Of a stretch of DNA of 9,145 bases, positions 6,298 through 9,145 are shown in pieces; the stretch's first letter is position 1, and each line of letters begins with the position of its first letter. The notes under the pieces are model-generated. The model was given only the letters and a program-made list of their open reading frames with translations. It ran no database searches and was not told the origin of the DNA. The DNA comes from Gemmatimonadaceae bacterium (GTDB lineage Bacteria; Gemmatimonadota; Gemmatimonadetes; Gemmatimonadales; Gemmatimonadaceae). The translations under genes and the position numbers were made by a program. The stretch is taken from positions 1 to 9,145 of the forward strand of contig JACMLI010000040.1 of the NCBI GenBank assembly GCA_014379705.1. The letters are read 5' to 3'.

Positions 6298-9145
6298 GTG
6301 CGTCGTTCCCTCCTTGCCTGCCTGCTGACCCTCGGCGCGAGCCTTCCGCTCGCCGCCCAGACCTCTCCCTTCGACGCCCTCCGTGCCCGCTCGATCGGGC
6401 CGGCCGTCATGGGCGGTCGCATTCAGGACGTGGAGGTCGACCCCAGGGATCCCTACACCATCTACATCGGCGCGGCGGCGGGAGGCATCTGGAAGACGAC
6501 GAACAAGGGAACGACGTGGGCCCCGATCTTTGACGGACAGCCCGACAACACGTTCGGCGACATCGCGATCTTCGCCGGCAACTCGCAGATCCTGTGGGCT
6601 GGTACCGGTGAGCAGAACAATCGCCAGAGTTCGTCGTGGGGTGGGGGCGTGTATCGCTCCACGGACGCTGGTACGACTTGGTCGTTCTTGGGCCTCAAGG
6701 AATCGGGAAGCATCGGGCGCGTGCTGCTGCATCCCACGGACGGAGGGATCGCCTGGGTCGCGGTGGTAGGCAACCTGTGGAAGCCCACGGTCGAACGCGG
6801 CGTCTTCAAGACGACGGACGCGGGTCGCACGTGGACCCGGGTGCTCACCGTGGACTCGCTGACCGGCGCGACGGAGATCGTGATGGACCCGCGTGACCCG
6901 AACGTGCTCTTTGCGGCCACCTACCAGCGCCTCCGTTCCGGCTTCGGGTTCAATGGCGGCGGGCCGGGAAGTGCGCTCTGGAAGTCCACCGATGGCGGCA
7001 CGACGTGGCGCAAGCTCGAGGGCGGACTCCCGGCGGGCGACAAGGGGCGCATCGGCATCGCGATTGCACCGTCGAATCCCGGCGTCATCATCGCCACGGT
7101 CGAGCACCAGGGCGCAGGCGGCACCTACCGATCCGAAGACGCCGGCGCGACGTGGCGGCTGGCGAGTCGCACGAACCCGCGACCGATGTACTACAGCAAG
7201 CCGTACGTCGACCCGAACAATGACCGCCGCGTGTGGCTCCTCGGCGTGCAGCCGGCCAAGAGCGAAGATGGTGGCACGACGTTCGAGACGATGCCCAACT
7301 CGCCGACGTACGACCTCGGCCTCAAGGATGACCACCACGTGCTGTGGATCGATCCGCGCGACTCGCGTCACCTCCTCCTGGGCGGCGACGGTGGGCTGCA
7401 CGAGAGCTGGGACCTGGGGTACACGTACAACCGTCTGAACAACTTTGCCATCGCCCAGTTCTATCGCATCGCGGTGGACGATCGCGATCCTTACTGGGTG
7501 TATGGTGGGCTCCAGGACGCGCATTCGTGGATGGGGCCGAGCGCCACGACGCACTGGCTCGGCATCCTCAACTCGGACTGGAAGCAGATCGGCTTCAGCG
7601 ACGGCACGGGTCACGCCGTGGACAAGCGCGGCCATCGCTATGTGTACTCCACGTCGAGCGGTGGGAACATCACGCGCGTGGACGCCGAGACGGGTGATCG
7701 CTTCGAGATCCAGCCCGTGGCACCGGCCGGCGAGACGTATCGTTATGACTGGACGGCTCCCATTGTCGCCTCGACGCACACGGCAGGCACGCTGTACCTC
7801 GGCGCGAACAAGCTCCTCATCTCGCGCGACTATGGCTCCACGTGGACCGCAACCGCCGACCTCACGCGCCAGGTGAATCGCGACACGCTGCGCATGGCCG
7901 GCGTGCTCAATACCGACATCCGGCTCTCGCGCAACGATGGGGAATCGAACTTCAGCGAGATCACGACGATGGCAGAATCGCCGATCGATCCGCTGGTGCT
8001 GTGGGTGGGCACGGACGACGGCAACGTGCAGGTCTCGCAGGATGGAGGGAAGTCGTGGAAGGAGTTGAGTGGTGGGATCACAGGCGTGCCGAATGGCAGC
8101 TTTGTCGATCGTCTCATCGCCTCGAATGGTGCGCGTGGCACCGCCTGGGTCACCTTCGACCGCCACCGGTCGGGGGACATGGCGCCCTACATCTTCCAGA
8201 CGACGGACTTCGGCCGCACGTGGAAGGCCGCGACGACCGGACTCGCCCCCGATGCCCCGGTCCGGAGCATCACGCCGTACCCCGGGAAGGCCCAGGTGCT
8301 CTTCGCCGGTACCGAGCGGTTTGTCTACTTCACGACCGATGGCGGGGGCACATGGACGCGCCTCGCCGCCAACCTCCCGACGACGCGCTACGACGACATG
8401 ATCGTGCATCCGCGCACGAAGGACCTCGTGCTGGGCACGCACGGAAGGAGCATCTGGATCCTCGACGATGCGTCCCCGATCGCCGAGTGGACGCCGACGG
8501 TGGCCGCGGATCGCGCGCACCTCTTTGGTGTGCGTCGCGCGACGATCGTGAACTACTGGGCCGACGTGTCGACGATGGCGCACGGCATCTATGCCGCCGA
8601 GAATCCCGCCGAGGGCGCCACGTTCAGCTATCACCTCGCCACGCCAGCGCAGGCGGTGAGGTTCACCGTGACCAACACGGCCGGCCGCGTCGTGCGCGAG
8701 CTGAACGGCCCGATGACGGCCGGCACGCTGCACCGCATCAACTGGGACTTGCGGTACGCCCCCGCGACGCTCGCCGGGTCCGCCCGCGCCGGCGGCGAGG
8801 AAGGTCCTTCGCCGGAGACCATGGGCGGCGGACGCAACCCGGCGCGCGTAGCGCTGCCGATCCCGGCACACAACATCGGACCGCGCGGGTTCTACGTGTC
8901 GCCCGGCGTGTACACCGTGACCATGGACGTGGATGGCACGCGCCGCACGCGGACGTTCGAGGTGCGTGGGGATCCGACGATGATGGAGACCGTGGCCGAC
9001 CATCGCGCCCGCGAGGCATTCCTGCTCGAGGTGCAGGACGTGCAGGCCAAACTGGCGGCAGCAACTGGCGCCCTGCGCACGAAGCTCGCCGGCGCCACGG
9101 GGGCCGACTCGACGCGACTCGACGCCCTGGCGCAGCGCCTGGGCC
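6298..9145 (+). CDS. Large secreted Asp-box/VPS10-like beta-propeller protein (3'-truncated)
   Basis: The frame opens at a GTG (6298) and runs off the right edge after 949 codons with no stop. No other ATG or GTG lies in frame between 6205 and 6298, so this start is likely; the AGG at 6285-6287 is a weak ribosome site. The N-terminus RRSLLACLLTLGASLPLAA is a Sec signal cleaved near residue 20. At least ten Asp-box motifs (S/T-x-D-x-G-x-T-W type) are seen with their central D/N at residues 69 (degenerate, N), 123, 174, 232, 281, 324, 511, 582, 637 and 681. This implies two propellers in tandem, as in sortilin/VPS10- and GH74-like proteins. A FlgD-like Ig strand pattern follows at about 782-823 (VRFTVTNTAGRVVREL, then INWDLRY), then a Gly-rich linker, a further beta segment ending RTRTFEVRGDP and a helical tail. 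Such proteins are often labelled glycosyl hydrolase or sialidase, but I see no catalytic residues to support an enzyme. Binding or scaffold roles are equally possible. Confidence 0.9.
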   Translation, partial: MRRSLLACLLTLGASLPLAAQTSPFDALRARSIGPAVMGGRIQDVEVDPRDPYTIYIGAAAGGIWKTTNKGTTWAPIFDGQPDNTFGDIAIFAGNSQILWAGTGEQNNRQSSSWGGGVYRSTDAGTTWSFLGLKESGSIGRVLLHPTDGGIAWVAVVGNLWKPTVERGVFKTTDAGRTWTRVLTVDSLTGATEIVMDPRDPNVLFAATYQRLRSGFGFNGGGPGSALWKSTDGGTTWRKLEGGLPAGDKGRIGIAIAPSNPGVIIATVEHQGAGGTYRSEDAGATWRLASRTNPRPMYYSKPYVDPNNDRRVWLLGVQPAKSEDGGTTFETMPNSPTYDLGLKDDHHVLWIDPRDSRHLLLGGDGGLHESWDLGYTYNRLNNFAIAQFYRIAVDDRDPYWVYGGLQDAHSWMGPSATTHWLGILNSDWKQIGFSDGTGHAVDKRGHRYVYSTSSGGNITRVDAETGDRFEIQPVAPAGETYRYDWTAPIVASTHTAGTLYLGANKLLISRDYGSTWTATADLTRQVNRDTLRMAGVLNTDIRLSRNDGESNFSEITTMAESPIDPLVLWVGTDDGNVQVSQDGGKSWKELSGGITGVPNGSFVDRLIASNGARGTAWVTFDRHRSGDMAPYIFQTTDFGRTWKAATTGLAPDAPVRSITPYPGKAQVLFAGTERFVYFTTDGGGTWTRLAANLPTTRYDDMIVHPRTKDLVLGTHGRSIWILDDASPIAEWTPTVAADRAHLFGVRRATIVNYWADVSTMAHGIYAAENPAEGATFSYHLATPAQAVRFTVTNTAGRVVRELNGPMTAGTLHRINWDLRYAPATLAGSARAGGEEGPSPETMGGGRNPARVALPIPAHNIGPRGFYVSPGVYTVTMDVDGTRRTRTFEVRGDPTMMETVADHRAREAFLLEVQDVQAKLAAATGALRTKLAGATGADSTRLDALAQRLG

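Noticed and set aside
6136..9003. Minus-strand 955-codon reading frame as a gene
   Set aside because: Its translation has no domain or signal and lies fully opposite a plus-strand protein with a signal peptide and ten Asp boxes.
1..9145. CRISPR array, tRNA, rRNA, insertion sequence or prophage
   Set aside because: I found no regular spaced repeats, cloverleaf or rRNA-like segments, transposase motifs or terminal inverted repeats by eye.

Overview
The window is GC-rich, protein-dense bacterial chromosome. Very high third-position GC, GTG use and several short lipoprotein signals point to a Gram-negative soil-type bacterium. The mix of protein types (a secreted 6-bladed propeller, a huge Asp-box propeller protein annotated elsewhere as 'glycosyl hydrolase', and SUMF1/sulfatase lipoproteins) resembles Gemmatimonadota. 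That placement is an inference from protein style; there is no rRNA or marker gene here to prove it.

Layout. Left edge to 812 (+): the C-terminal part of an MBL-fold hydrolase of the RNase Z/AtsA-like group, cut by the window edge. It converges on a minus-strand block that reads from 4888 down to 844. In transcription order the block holds an NAD(P)-dependent beta-hydroxyacid-dehydrogenase-like oxidoreductase (4888-4046), a small four-cysteine lipoprotein (3966-3529), a formylglycine-generating enzyme (FGE) homologue with a lipoprotein signal (3371-2283), and a Cys-type sulfatase that is also a predicted lipoprotein (2286-844). The last two overlap by 4 bases (ATGA). On the plus strand, divergent from the block, come a secreted 6-bladed beta-propeller protein (4985-6205) and a very large secreted Asp-box/VPS10-like propeller protein (6298 to the right edge, open).

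How they fit together. The FGE/sulfatase pair is the functional core. The FGE homologue keeps both catalytic cysteines (C315, C320), and the sulfatase carries the C-S-P-S-R target motif. Both have lipobox signals, so the pair looks like a co-translated enzyme and maturase that may work together outside the cytoplasm. The substrate is not evident. No sugar transporter, SusC/D pair or regulator is present.

The longest antisense reading frame (minus strand, 6136-9003) is a codon-bias shadow of the Asp-box gene. No tRNA, rRNA, CRISPR array, insertion sequence or phage gene was seen. No gene-free stretch exceeds about 160 bases. The longest gap (3372-3528) holds two competing GC-rich hairpins. I see no wholly new system; the exported FGE-sulfatase pair is the most interesting item.
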